Assembly (NCBI RefSeq): GCF_010729665.1
Contig: NZ_AP022610.1
Coordinates: forward strand, 5,084,001-5,148,000
Length of the DNA: 64,000 nt
Reading direction: 5' to 3'
Origin: Mycolicibacterium madagascariense
Lineage (GTDB): Bacteria > Actinomycetota > Actinomycetes > Mycobacteriales > Mycobacteriaceae
Part shown: piece after piece, positions 39,861 to 48,938 of the stretch
Layout of the letters: each line of letters begins with the position of its first letter
Position numbering within the stretch: position 1 is the first letter of the stretch
Notes under the pieces: model-generated
What the model saw: only the letters and a program-made list of their open reading frames with translations
Databases searched by the model: none
Told to the model about the DNA's origin: nothing
Translations under genes and position numbers: made by a program

Positions 39861-39876
39861 GTTCGCCCCTAGCGAA
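39861..39876. promoter_or_regulatory. ClgR-like operator upstream of clpC1
   Basis: GTTCGCCCCTAGCGAA is an inverted repeat (TTCGC and GCGAA around five bases) that fits the actinobacterial ClgR site GTTCGC-N5-GCG. ClgR activates clp protease genes, including clpC1 in mycobacteria. The site lies about 215 bases before the clpC1 start and about 130 bases upstream of the -10 candidate, which is rather far, so a nearer promoter may exist. Confidence 0.6.
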
Positions 39877-39924
39877 AGCCGTGCCGACCGTCAGTTTGCC
39901 GATCGAGGCGCTGGCTACGTGCGC

Positions 39925-40266
39925 TTAGGTTGCCGAGTGAAAGGCGTCGATGACGTCGGCCGGAATGCGTCCCCGCGTCGAGACGCTGTGGCCGTTGCGG
40001 CGCGCCCACTCCCTGATGGCTGCGCTCTGCTCGCGGTCGATGGAGGCACGGCCCCGTCCCGAACCGGCCGAGCGGCCGCGGCGACGGCCGCCGACCCGGC
40101 GGCCCGCCTCCACCCACTGCTTGAGGTCGCTGCGCAGCTTCTGGGCATTCTTGGACGAAAGGTCGATCTCGTAGCTCACGCCATCGAGGGAGAATTCGAC
40201 GGTCTCGTCGGCCGAGCCTTCACCGTCGAAATCGTCGACGAGGGTGACGGTGACTTTCTTCGCCAT
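39925..40266 (-). CDS. lsr2: Lsr2, nucleoid-associated protein (H-NS-like)
   Basis: A 113-residue xenogeneic silencer, the usual size of mycobacterial Lsr2. The N-terminal dimerisation domain is [20 protein letters not shown] followed by a beta-hairpin. A basic linker ([17 protein letters not shown]) leads to the C-terminal AT-rich-DNA-binding domain, whose RGR loop is in [22 protein letters not shown] precedes the ATG. The order lysS-lsr2-clpC1 is conserved in mycobacteria. Confidence 0.97.
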   Translation of the reverse strand: MAKKVTVTLVDDFDGEGSADETVEFSLDGVSYEIDLSSKNAQKLRSDLKQWVEAGRRVGGRRRGRSAGSGRGRASIDREQSAAIREWARRNGHSVSTRGRIPADVIDAFHSAT

Positions 40267-40373
40267 GGCTCACTGACCTTTCACACCGGGCACGCAGACG
40301 CACTCCGCTCCCAAACCCGGCCCAATGTTCGCATATCGGCCTGGGCAATTCAACACAAAAGTACGAATTAACG

Positions 40374-41882
40374 TCACGCGCCCTGTCGGCGCACGAGCGG
40401 AAACAAAACGGTCTCCCTAATAGACAGGCCCGTCAGCGCCATCAACAAACGGTCGATGCCCATTCCCGTACCGGTGGTCGGTGGCATCCCGTACTCCAGT
40501 GCGGCCAGGAAGTCCTCGTCGAGGACCATCGCCTCGTCGTCGCCGGCGGCCGCCGCCCGCGCCTGCGCGGCGAACCTCTCCCGCTGCACGACGGGGTCGA
40601 TGAGTTCGGAGTAGCCGGTCGCGAGTTCGAAGCGCCTGACGTAGAGGTCCCACTTCTCGGTGACGCCGGGAATGGCGCGGTGAGCGCGCGTCAGCGGCGT
40701 CGTCTCGACCGGGAAGTCGCGCACGAAGGTGGGGGCCCACAGGGTTGCGCCCACCGCGTGCTCCCACAGTTCCTCGACGAGCTTGCCGTGGCCGTAGCCG
40801 CGGTCGCGCGGGATCTCGACGCCGCGGGCCTCGGCGATGGCCCACAGGCGGTCCACCGCGGTGTCCGGGGTGATCTCCTCGCCGAGGGCGTCCGACAGTG
40901 ACGGATACATTTCCAGCGAGGCCCATTCCCCGTCGAGATCGTAGGTCGTTCCGTCGGGCAGCGGCACCTGGCGCGTCCCAATGGCCTCGTCGGCGACTTC
41001 TTGAATTACCTCACGCGTCACCCTCGCGGAATCGTCGTAGGTGCCATAGGCCTGATATGTCTCGAGCATCGCGAATTCCGGCGAATGGGTGGAATCGGCA
41101 CCTTCGTTTCGGAAGTTCCGATTCAACTCGAACACTCTCTCGAAACCGCCCACCAAGGCGCGTTTGAGGAACAACTCGGGGGCGATGCGAAGGAACAGGT
41201 CGGCGTCGAACGCATTCGAGTGCGTCACGAATGGCCGGGCCGCGGCCCCGCCGGCGAGCGTCTGCAGCATCGGGGTCTCGACCTCCAGGAAGCCTCGTCG
41301 CTCATAGGCCGAGCGCACGGCGCGCACGACGGCGACGCGCTGCCTGGCAATGGTGCGGGCCTCGGGTCGCACGATCAGATCGACGTAGCGCTGCCGCACC
41401 CTGGTCTCGTCGCTGAGCTCCCGGTGCGCGACGGGAAGTGGCCGCAGCGCCTTCGAGACGATTTGCCAAGAATCTGCAAGCACAGACAATTCGCCGCGCC
41501 GCGAGCTGATCACCTCGCCGTGGACGAACACGATGTCGCCGAGGTCGACGTCGGACTTCCACGCGTCCAGGGACTCCTGACCGACGCCGTCGAGACTGAC
41601 CATGGCCTGCAACTGCGTGCCGTCGCCCTCCTGCAGCGTCGCGAAGCAAAGCTTCCCCGAGTTCCGGGCGAAGACCACGCGGCCCGCGATGCCCACCTGC
41701 TGTCCCGTCTTCGAGTCGACGGGGAGGTCGGCGTGGGTCGCGCGGAGCTCGGCGAGGGTATGGGTGCGGGCTACCTCCACCGGATACGGATCGCGCCCCG
41801 CGGCAATCAACCGTTCACGCTTGGCCTGGCGGATGCGGAACTGCTCGGGGAGATCGGCGTCGTGGTCATCAGCAGAGGTCAC
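40374..41882 (-). CDS. lysS: Lysyl-tRNA synthetase (class II)
   Basis: A 502-residue class II synthetase. The N-terminal OB-fold anticodon domain (about 50-160, [21 protein letters not shown] region) is followed by the catalytic domain with motif 1 ([12 protein letters not shown]), motif 2 ([20 protein letters not shown], 20 residues) and motif 3 ([15 protein letters not shown]). The length matches M. tuberculosis LysS. GTG 41882 is chosen; the preceding TAAGCT-plus-8 arrangement is the same as for cysS. Divergent from the D-threonine-aldolase-like gene with 15 bases between the starts. Confidence 0.95.
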   Translation of the reverse strand: MTSADDHDADLPEQFRIRQAKRERLIAAGRDPYPVEVARTHTLAELRATHADLPVDSKTGQQVGIAGRVVFARNSGKLCFATLQEGDGTQLQAMVSLDGVGQESLDAWKSDVDLGDIVFVHGEVISSRRGELSVLADSWQIVSKALRPLPVAHRELSDETRVRQRYVDLIVRPEARTIARQRVAVVRAVRSAYERRGFLEVETPMLQTLAGGAAARPFVTHSNAFDADLFLRIAPELFLKRALVGGFERVFELNRNFRNEGADSTHSPEFAMLETYQAYGTYDDSARVTREVIQEVADEAIGTRQVPLPDGTTYDLDGEWASLEMYPSLSDALGEEITPDTAVDRLWAIAEARGVEIPRDRGYGHGKLVEELWEHAVGATLWAPTFVRDFPVETTPLTRAHRAIPGVTEKWDLYVRRFELATGYSELIDPVVQRERFAAQARAAAAGDDEAMVLDEDFLAALEYGMPPTTGTGMGIDRLLMALTGLSIRETVLFPLVRRQGA

Positions 41883-41896
41883 GACGTGCCAGCTTA
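41883..41896 (-). promoter_or_regulatory. lysS -10 element and short spacer, shared with cysS
   Basis: Minus strand TAAGCT (41896-41891), then GGCACGTC and the GTG start. The 20-base block TAAGCTGGCACGTCGTGACC differs from the cysS block at one base. The spacing suggests a leaderless or nearly leaderless transcript. Confidence 0.5.
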
Positions 41897-41897
41897 A

Positions 41898-43154
41898 ATG
41901 AAGCACATGCGCTTTCATCCCGATGCACGCCGCCTGCACACCGCGGTCAGCGCGTGGGGAGACGAGCCGCTCGACTGGCGCTACAAGGGCCTGCCGTCGA
42001 GGTGGTGGGGGCGCACGCCTGCCGCGGTGTGCGCCGATCGCGTGCGGCCGTTCGACGAGGACGCCGTCGGCCCGCTGTGCGTGCTCGACGCCGCGGCGCT
42101 GGACCACAACCTGACGACGATGGCGCGGTGGTGTCGCGACCACGGGGTCGAGCTGGCACCGCACGGCAAGACGCACATGGCCCCGCAGCTGCTGGCCAGG
42201 CAGTTCGACGCGGGGGCCTGCGCGGTGACCGTGGCGACGATCAGCCAGGTGCGCACCTTCCGGGCCTTCGGCGTCGAGGGCTTCGTGCTGGCCAACGAGC
42301 TCGTCGACGACGCCGGATTACGTTGGCTGGCAAGCGAATTGGATGCCAACCCGAACGTCGACCTGGTGTGCTGGGTGGACTCGGTACGCGGGGTCGAGTC
42401 GATGACGGCCACGCTGGCCGACGCCGGCGCGACCCGGCCCGTCGAGGTGTGCGTCGAGGTCGGCATGGCCGGCGGGCGGACGGGCTGCCGCAGTGCCGAC
42501 GACGTCGATGCCGTGGCGCGCGCGGCGGCGGCCTCCGAGCGGCTGCGCCTGGTCGGCGTCGCCGGCTACGAGGCCGCCACCGCCGACCCGCCTGAGACGG
42601 TCCGGGCCTACCTCGGGCAGATGCGGGCCGCCGTGGTGCGGCTGGCGGGCCTCGTCGAATCCGACGAGATCCTCGTCACCGCGGGTGGCAGCTCGTACTT
42701 CGACCTCGTCGTCGAGGAGCTCACCGGCTGGCCGGCGGACCTCGCGGTCCGGACCGTGCTGCGCAGCGGGTGCTACCTCACCCACGACGACGGCCTCTAC
42801 GGGCGCAGCTCACCCCTGGCCGGGCCGGGCGGGCTGCGGGCGGCGCTGTCGGTGTGGGCACAGGTCGTCTCCCGCCCCGAACCGGGTCTGGCGTTGCTCA
42901 CCATGGGCAGGCGCGACGTGTCGTTCGACGCCGGCCTGCCGGTGCCCTACGGGCTGTCCGACGCCGAGGTCACCGCGCTCAACGACCAGCACGCCTACCT
43001 GCGCGTCGGGCCGGCCGACCGCGAGCGGGTCGACGTGGGATCGTGGCTGCGATTCGGGGTGTCGCATCCGTGCACGACGTTCGACAAGTGGCAGGTGATC
43101 CCGCTGCTCGACGACGACGGCCGGGTCGTCGACCTGGTGCGCACCTTCTTCTGA
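41898..43154 (+). CDS. D-threonine-aldolase/D-serine-dehydratase-like PLP enzyme (alanine racemase fold)
   Basis: A 418-residue fold-type III PLP enzyme. The PLP Lys is Lys91 in [13 protein letters not shown], and the C-terminal His/Cys pair in [13 protein letters not shown] is the metal-binding site typical of D-threonine aldolases and DSD1-type D-serine dehydratases. Intermediate segments are [16 protein letters not shown] and [14 protein letters not shown]. Such enzymes act on D-beta-hydroxy-amino acids. It lies at the edge of the betaine island and converges on the IclR gene. If related to glycine or serine metabolism fed by betaine breakdown, it would fit, but this is inference. Confidence 0.82.
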   Translation: MKHMRFHPDARRLHTAVSAWGDEPLDWRYKGLPSRWWGRTPAAVCADRVRPFDEDAVGPLCVLDAAALDHNLTTMARWCRDHGVELAPHGKTHMAPQLLARQFDAGACAVTVATISQVRTFRAFGVEGFVLANELVDDAGLRWLASELDANPNVDLVCWVDSVRGVESMTATLADAGATRPVEVCVEVGMAGGRTGCRSADDVDAVARAAAASERLRLVGVAGYEAATADPPETVRAYLGQMRAAVVRLAGLVESDEILVTAGGSSYFDLVVEELTGWPADLAVRTVLRSGCYLTHDDGLYGRSSPLAGPGGLRAALSVWAQVVSRPEPGLALLTMGRRDVSFDAGLPVPYGLSDAEVTALNDQHAYLRVGPADRERVDVGSWLRFGVSHPCTTFDKWQVIPLLDDDGRVVDLVRTFF

Positions 43155-43161
43155 GGCCGGG

Positions 43162-43959
43162 TCAGCGCGGGCCGAGGTCGACCCACCCGAGCCGCCTGCT
43201 GATGCTGTCGGCGGCCGCGATCGTGCGCTTGGCGGTGGCCTCGAAGTCGTCCTCGCCGAGCCGGTAGGCGGGCCCCGACACGCTCAGCGCCGCAACGACG
43301 CGGCCGTCGGCGTCGAAGACCGGCGCCGCCACGGCGTTCAACCCCACCTCGAGCTCCTCGCGCACACTGGCCCAGCCGCGTTCGCGCGCGACGTCGAGCT
43401 GCGCCTGCAACTCCGAGCGCTCGGTCACGGTCAGCTCGGTGAACGATTCGAGACGTTCGGGGAGGCGCTCGCGGACCCCGGCCACGTCCAGCCCGGCCAG
43501 CAGCACCTTCCCGCTCGACGTGGCGTGCGCCGGGCAGCTCTGCCCGACCCAGGTGCGCAGCGCGATGCCCGCCGCGCCGATGGCCTCGGCGACGTTGACG
43601 ATGCGGTCGCCGTCGAGGATGGCCAGGTTGGTGGTCTCCCCGGACTCGACGGCCAGCGCGTCGCAGGCGGCCTGGCTCTGCTTGACCAGGTCGAGCTGGG
43701 CGCTCGTCGAGCGCGCGAGCCGTGCGACGGCGAAGCCGAGCCGATACTTCCCGCGGTCGGACAGCTGCTCGACGTAGCCGCGGGCCTCCAGCACCGACAC
43801 CAGCCGCGACACGGTCGACTTGTGCACCCCGAGCTCGGCGGCGATCTCCGTGACACCCGCCTGGCCGAGTCGGGCCAGGATCTCCAGCACCAGCAGCGCC
43901 CGGTCGACCGACTGCACGGTGGCGGACTTCGCGTCGTCCGTCCGGTCGCCCTCGCCCAT
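43162..43959 (-). CDS. IclR-family transcriptional regulator
   Basis: A 265-residue IclR regulator. The winged HTH is at about 14-75 (SVDRALLVLEILARLGQAGVTEIAAEL region, with HKSTVSRLVSVLEARGYV), and the effector domain contains SCPAHATSSGKVLLAGL and LNAVAAPVFDADGRVVAALSV. It is probably the regulator of the upstream betaine-type operon. It is the last gene of that run (11 bases after the DUF294 gene), so it may be autoregulated. TAGGGT eight bases before the ATG could be its own -10. Confidence 0.87.
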   Translation of the reverse strand: MGEGDRTDDAKSATVQSVDRALLVLEILARLGQAGVTEIAAELGVHKSTVSRLVSVLEARGYVEQLSDRGKYRLGFAVARLARSTSAQLDLVKQSQAACDALAVESGETTNLAILDGDRIVNVAEAIGAAGIALRTWVGQSCPAHATSSGKVLLAGLDVAGVRERLPERLESFTELTVTERSELQAQLDVARERGWASVREELEVGLNAVAAPVFDADGRVVAALSVSGPAYRLGEDDFEATAKRTIAAADSISRRLGWVDLGPR

Positions 43960-43970
43960 CGTCGCCGACC

Positions 43971-45806
43971 CTATACGGCCGCGATGCCGGCGTTGCCGAG
44001 CCGTCGTTGCACGGCGGCGATCTCGCGCAGCCCGTCGTTGAGCAGGCTGCGGTTCAGCGGCGACAGCTCCGACATGGTGACGACGTCCCCGGGGCGCTGG
44101 CCCGCGTCGAGCTGTTCCACCTGGTGCGCCATCCGCAGGCGCTGCAGCATCGCGAAGACCTCGCCGAGGGTGGCGGCATCGCGCTCGGTGAGCGCACCGC
44201 TGTCGGCGGCCGCGACGAGGCGCGCGGGCGTCGACGCGGAGGCGACGTCCGCGACGAGCCCACCCCACCTCGCCAGGTTGACGATCGGCGTGACCGCGTG
44301 ACTCTTGAGGTCGAAGGTGCCGCCCCGGCGGGACAGCACGTCGCGCAGCGAGCGCGTGCGGACCCGACCGGACAGCGCGTCGAGCCGCTGCAGCCGCAGC
44401 GCATTGGGGTGCTCGGCGCGCATCCTGCGGTACGCCGCGGGGACGGTGTGCAGCGCGGCGTCACCCCACACCACCCTGCCGTCGAGCAGGAGCGAGGACA
44501 GGACGATGCCCTTGTCGACGAGCGGATCCTCGAGCCAACGCCTGGCCGCCGCGGCCCAATCACTCTGGGAGCGGCTGAAATTGGGGCTCGCCGCGATCGC
44601 GCCGTTGCTGTCCGACGGCAGTCCGCACCCATCGAGGATGGCGTGGGTGCGACGGGCGACGGCCCGCAGCCGCTCGGCCGCCGGGGTCAGCTCGTCGCGC
44701 CAGGACAGCGCGCTGTCGACGTCGGAGGACGGCATGGCCTCGCGGCGGGCGATGCTGCCGAGCGTCAGCCACGCGAACCCCGACGCCGGGGTGTCCGGGG
44801 CCTCGTCGATCGCGAGCTCGAGCGCCCGTCGGACGACGCCGTCGATGACGATCGAGAGGATGCTGCTCGTCGCCGTGGCGTTCAGGCCGCTGCGGAACAG
44901 CGCACTCGCGACGTGAGTGACCCGCCGCGCCGCGGTCTGCAGCTCGGCGGCATCGGCGGCCAGCCCGATCGACCGGCGCAGCACGAAGCTCTGCCGCGCG
45001 GACGCGGCCAGCAGGTCGGCCTCCTCGATGACGCCGAGGATCTCGCCGCGGGTCGTGGTGACCGGCATGTGCCGCAGCCCGCTCTCGAGCATCTGCATCA
45101 GCACGGTCTCGGCCGTCAGGTCGGCGGTCACGCGCCGGGCCGGGGCGCTCATGACCCGGGTGATCGGCACGTCCACCGACAGCCCCGCGGCGACCACCCG
45201 CGTCCGCAGGTCGCGATCGGTGAAGATGCCGAATTCGCCGTCCGGCAACCCGATCAGGGCGTAGGACACGTGCCGCTCGGTCATCTGCACGACGGCGTCG
45301 CGCACCGAGACGTCCGGTGCGACCACCAGCGCGGCGCCGGTCACCAGGTCGCCGACCGGCCTGCCGTCGGCGACCGGGACGAGGGTGGGCCGCTCGCGCG
45401 GCAGCGGGCTCCATGCCGACGACGCCAGATACGCCAGTCCCGCCGGCTTGGCGAACTGCGCCCGCACCCCGTCGCCGGGCAGCCGGATCAGGGTGCTCGG
45501 CTCGGTCGCCCGCGCGACGAATTCCATTCCGCCGCCAGTCAATAGCGGCGTGTAGCCGAAGATGCCGCCGGGCTCGACGACGTCGACGGTGGACCCGTCG
45601 GCGGCCTGCAGGGCGACGTGGCCCGAGTACACCATCCAGACCTCGTCGGGCACCTGCGTCGCGTAGTCGGCGATCACCTCGCCGCGGTCGACGAACACCA
45701 CCGACGAGTGGGCGGCCAGCTCGGCGAGCTCGCCGTCGGACATGGTCTGGAACGGCGTGTGCTCGCCGAGGAACGCGCTCAGCTCCCCCGGATCAGGTCC
45801 GCACAC
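43971..45806 (-). CDS. cNMP-binding/CBS/DUF294 nucleotidyltransferase-like protein
   Basis: A 611-residue multidomain protein. In order: a cyclic-nucleotide-binding-type beta-roll (about 15-130, WMVYSGHVALQAADGSTVDVV), two CBS repeats (about 150-280, VTGAALVVAPDVSVRDAVVQM and TRGEILGVIEEADLL), a DUF294 nucleotidyltransferase-like domain with GSIARREAMPSSDVDSALSW, and a DUF294 C-terminal domain. This resembles GlnD-like signal proteins of unknown target. The GTG at 45806 overlaps the GMC gene by 28 bases, so they are coupled. It may gate the pathway by cAMP or adenylate signals; inferred only. Confidence 0.78.
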   Translation of the reverse strand: MCGPDPGELSAFLGEHTPFQTMSDGELAELAAHSSVVFVDRGEVIADYATQVPDEVWMVYSGHVALQAADGSTVDVVEPGGIFGYTPLLTGGGMEFVARATEPSTLIRLPGDGVRAQFAKPAGLAYLASSAWSPLPRERPTLVPVADGRPVGDLVTGAALVVAPDVSVRDAVVQMTERHVSYALIGLPDGEFGIFTDRDLRTRVVAAGLSVDVPITRVMSAPARRVTADLTAETVLMQMLESGLRHMPVTTTRGEILGVIEEADLLAASARQSFVLRRSIGLAADAAELQTAARRVTHVASALFRSGLNATATSSILSIVIDGVVRRALELAIDEAPDTPASGFAWLTLGSIARREAMPSSDVDSALSWRDELTPAAERLRAVARRTHAILDGCGLPSDSNGAIAASPNFSRSQSDWAAAARRWLEDPLVDKGIVLSSLLLDGRVVWGDAALHTVPAAYRRMRAEHPNALRLQRLDALSGRVRTRSLRDVLSRRGGTFDLKSHAVTPIVNLARWGGLVADVASASTPARLVAAADSGALTERDAATLGEVFAMLQRLRMAHQVEQLDAGQRPGDVVTMSELSPLNRSLLNDGLREIAAVQRRLGNAGIAAV

Positions 45807-47335
45807 TTCTCGGCCATGGTCATCACGGTGATGTTCGGGTTCACCGCAGGCAGTTTCGGCATCGCCGACGCGTCGACCACCCGCAGCCGCTGTACGCCCT
45901 TGACCCGCAACTGGGGGTCCAGGACCGCCATCGGATCGTCGACCGCGCCCATCCGCGCGGTGGCCGCCGGGTGATAGACGGTGTTGTGCGTCTGGTGCAC
46001 GTAGTCGAGTAGCTCGTCGTCGGTGACGGCGTCGGGCCCGGGCGCCAATTCCCGTGCGACCCACTCCTTCAAGGGCACCTGATCGGCGATCGTGCGGGCC
46101 AGCTTCAGGCCCGTCAGCATGATCCGCTCGTCGTAGCCCTCCGGGTCGGTGAAGTAGCGCGGGTCGACCCTCGGCCGGTCCCGGAAGTCCAGGCTGCGCA
46201 ACCGGACCGTGCCGCGCGAACGACCCTGAGTCACGTTGGGCGTCAAGCAGAATCCGTTGTCGGTGGTGGGGTAGCCCCGGCGCAGCGTGTTCATGTCGAA
46301 CGGCACGCTGCCGTAGTGCATCATGAGGTCCGGTTGCGGGGTGCCCTCGTCGATCGTGGTGAAGAGCCCGATCTCCCACCACTGCGTCGAGGTGGTGACC
46401 ATCGGCTTCGACGCCTCCCAGAACACCAGGCCCTCGACGTGGTCGTCGAGGTTGGACCCCACCCCCGGCGAGTCGACGCGCACCGGGACGCCGATCTCCC
46501 TCAGGTGCTCGGCGGGCCCAATGCCGGAGAGCATCAACAGCTTTGGCGTGTCGATCGATCCCGCGGTCACGATGACCTCGCGACGCGCCGACACCACGTC
46601 GTACCCTGTCAGGTCGGGGCGTTGATAGCGCACGCCGGTGGCGTTCTTGGCGTCGTCGAAGAGGATCTCCGAGACCCAGCAGCCGGTGCGGACGTCGAGG
46701 TTGGTGCGGGTGTCGAGGATCGGGTGCAGGTAGGCGTGCGACGTCGACATGCGGGTGCCGTCCTCGCCGACGTTGATCTGGAACCAGCCCGCCCCGTTGC
46801 GCACGGTCTCACCGCGGTTGAACGCGACCGTCGGCAACCCGGCCAACGCCGCCGCCTCGAGAACCGCCCTGCCGCACGGGTCCTCGGGCGGGACGTCCTG
46901 CAGCCGCACCGGACCGTCGCGACCGTGGTCGCCCGGGGCGGTGTTGGTCTCCAATCTCTTGACCAGGGGCAGGATCTCGGCCGCACTCCACCCCACCGCG
47001 CCCATGTCGACCCACTCGTCGAGACATTCGGCGGGCGGCCAGAACGCGATGCACGAATTGTGCGACGAGCAGCCGCCCAACACCTTCGCGCGGGCATGCC
47101 GCATGAAGCTGTTGCCCTTCTCCTGCGGCTCGACGGGATAGTCCCAGTCGTAACCGGAGTCGAGCAGGTGCATCCACTCCGACAGCGGCAGGATGTTCTG
47201 GTCGCCGACGTCCGACGGCCCCGCCTCGAGCAGACACACCGTCACCGACGGATCCTCCGAGAGGCGGGCGGCCAGCACGCAGCCGGCCGTCCCCCCGCCG
47301 GCGATGACGTAGTCGAACGTTCCCGCCTCAGCCAC
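45779..47335 (-). CDS. GMC oxidoreductase, probable choline dehydrogenase (BetA-like)
   Basis: A 518-residue FAD-dependent GMC enzyme. The dinucleotide-binding motif is YVIAGGGTAGCVLAARLSED near the start, then the family segments SSHNSCIAFWPP, GSIDTPKLLMLSGIGP and the active-site His pair, in HNTVYHPAATARMG and NPNITVMTMAEK. In the company of an aldehyde dehydrogenase, Rieske oxygenase and DMGDH it is best read as choline dehydrogenase, making betaine aldehyde. Other alcohols cannot be excluded. It overlaps the permease gene by eight bases. Confidence 0.82.
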   Translation of the reverse strand: MAEAGTFDYVIAGGGTAGCVLAARLSEDPSVTVCLLEAGPSDVGDQNILPLSEWMHLLDSGYDWDYPVEPQEKGNSFMRHARAKVLGGCSSHNSCIAFWPPAECLDEWVDMGAVGWSAAEILPLVKRLETNTAPGDHGRDGPVRLQDVPPEDPCGRAVLEAAALAGLPTVAFNRGETVRNGAGWFQINVGEDGTRMSTSHAYLHPILDTRTNLDVRTGCWVSEILFDDAKNATGVRYQRPDLTGYDVVSARREVIVTAGSIDTPKLLMLSGIGPAEHLREIGVPVRVDSPGVGSNLDDHVEGLVFWEASKPMVTTSTQWWEIGLFTTIDEGTPQPDLMMHYGSVPFDMNTLRRGYPTTDNGFCLTPNVTQGRSRGTVRLRSLDFRDRPRVDPRYFTDPEGYDERIMLTGLKLARTIADQVPLKEWVARELAPGPDAVTDDELLDYVHQTHNTVYHPAATARMGAVDDPMAVLDPQLRVKGVQRLRVVDASAMPKLPAVNPNITVMTMAEKCADLIRGS

Positions 47336-48902
47336 CGTGCTGCCCCTGGACGCCGAAGGGCCCCGGCTCCACGGCCTCGGCCTTGCTCGCCGCCGCATGC
47401 GATTCCAGCGTGCCGATGTGGTGGCGGCCCTTGAGCCCGTACCAGAGCAGCCCGGCGCCCAGGATCACGCCGATGTAGACGAACGCGCCCCACGTGTTGT
47501 ACCAGGGGTCGCCGTACACGGCGACGCGCGGCCACGCCAGGTTGACGGCCATGCCGACGCCCCACACCACGGCGACGACGTTGACCGGCAGACCCCAGCG
47601 GCCCATCGTGAAGTAGCCGCCCTCCTTGAGATCCCGTGGCGGCCACTGCCCTTGGAAGCGCTTCTTCAGCATGGGCCCGGTCACCATGAGGTACGCCAGG
47701 TAGATCATGATGATCGCGATCGAGGTGAGCACGGTGAAGATCTTGGGCTGCCCGATGTTGATGATCAGGATGATGGCCGCGATCACGCCGATGACGACGG
47801 CAGGGATGATCGGGGTCTGCGTCTTCGGATTCACGCGAGCGAGCTTCTCGCCGAACGGAAGTGCGTTGTCGCGGGCCATCGCGAAGGTGAGGCGGATGGC
47901 GGCGGTGTGCACGGCCAGCGTGCAGACCGTCACCGCGACGACGATGCACACCAGGAACACCTTGCCCAGCGGACCCCACATCACCTGCTCGACGATGTAC
48001 TGCAGTCCGCCGCTGCTCTCGCCGATCTTCGGATCATTGAGATCGGGGGCGGACATCACCGCGAACACCAGGATCGCGCCACCGATGACGAACGAGGCCA
48101 GGATGGCGCGCAGGATCGCCTTGGGCGCGGTGCGGCGCGGCTCGACGGTCTCCTCGCCGAGTGAGCTCGCGGTGTCGAAGCCATACATTACGTAACCCGA
48201 AGCGAGCGAGGCGATCAGGAACGCCCCGAGGTACCCGCCGGGCAGACCCGCGCCATAACCGCCGGTCTGGAAGAACACCGACGGACCACGAGTCGCGCTG
48301 CATGCCAGGATGATCGCGATCAGACACGCGGCGATGAGTTCGATGAACACGCCCGCGCTGTTGATCATCGCCATCAGCTTGACGCCGAGTGCGTTGACGA
48401 GCGTGGTGAACGCAATGAGGATGGTGCCGAGCACCACGGCGTTGGCGGCGAAGTCATACTCGCCCGTGCCGTCCCCGATGATCTGGAAGCCGCTCCACAG
48501 CCGCGGCAGGTTGAGCTGGTAGGCCAGCACCACGGCAGAGATCGTCACGATCGACGCGGTCAGCATCAGCCAGCCCGACGACCACCCGACGATCTTGCTG
48601 CCTAGCTTCTTGGACCAGTTGTAGACCGAGCCCGCGACCGGATACTTCGCGGCGAGCTCCATGAAGCACAGCGCGACGGCCATCTGCCCGACGAAGACGA
48701 GCGGCCACGACCACAGATAGGCCGGGCCGGCACTGCTGAAGCCGAAGTAGAACAGCTGAAACGTGCCGGTGAGGATCGAGATGTAACTGACCCCGGCCGC
48801 GAAGCTCGCGAACTTGCCGATGCTGCGGTCCAGGGATTCCCGGTAGCCGAAGTCGTCGAGGCCACCGCTATCGGCGCTCGAGGAACCCGTTTCGACAGAC
48901 AT
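47328..48902 (-). CDS. APC-superfamily permease of the betaine island
   Basis: A 524-residue transporter with about 12 transmembrane helices. TM1 carries SFAAGVSYISILTGTFQLFYFG (partly quoted), TM3 the GSVYNWSKKL segment, and TM6 the YGFDTASSLGEETVEPRR motif typical of APC permeases. It is in the middle of the operon, between the aldehyde dehydrogenase and GMC genes, and should import choline, betaine or a related quaternary amine or amino acid. Betaine uptake is more often by BCCT or ABC systems, so the cargo is uncertain. Confidence 0.85.
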   Translation of the reverse strand: MSVETGSSSADSGGLDDFGYRESLDRSIGKFASFAAGVSYISILTGTFQLFYFGFSSAGPAYLWSWPLVFVGQMAVALCFMELAAKYPVAGSVYNWSKKLGSKIVGWSSGWLMLTASIVTISAVVLAYQLNLPRLWSGFQIIGDGTGEYDFAANAVVLGTILIAFTTLVNALGVKLMAMINSAGVFIELIAACLIAIILACSATRGPSVFFQTGGYGAGLPGGYLGAFLIASLASGYVMYGFDTASSLGEETVEPRRTAPKAILRAILASFVIGGAILVFAVMSAPDLNDPKIGESSGGLQYIVEQVMWGPLGKVFLVCIVVAVTVCTLAVHTAAIRLTFAMARDNALPFGEKLARVNPKTQTPIIPAVVIGVIAAIILIINIGQPKIFTVLTSIAIIMIYLAYLMVTGPMLKKRFQGQWPPRDLKEGGYFTMGRWGLPVNVVAVVWGVGMAVNLAWPRVAVYGDPWYNTWGAFVYIGVILGAGLLWYGLKGRHHIGTLESHAAASKAEAVEPGPFGVQGQHGG

Positions 48903-48938
48903 GTGCGTCCCTTCTCAAGAGGTCGTGCCGGTAGCGAG

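Noticed and set aside
39735..39925. A possible small gene in the clpC1-lsr2 gap on the plus strand
   Set aside because: The open frames there run into the lsr2 antisense strand, lack a ribosome site and give Arg/Pro-rich products.
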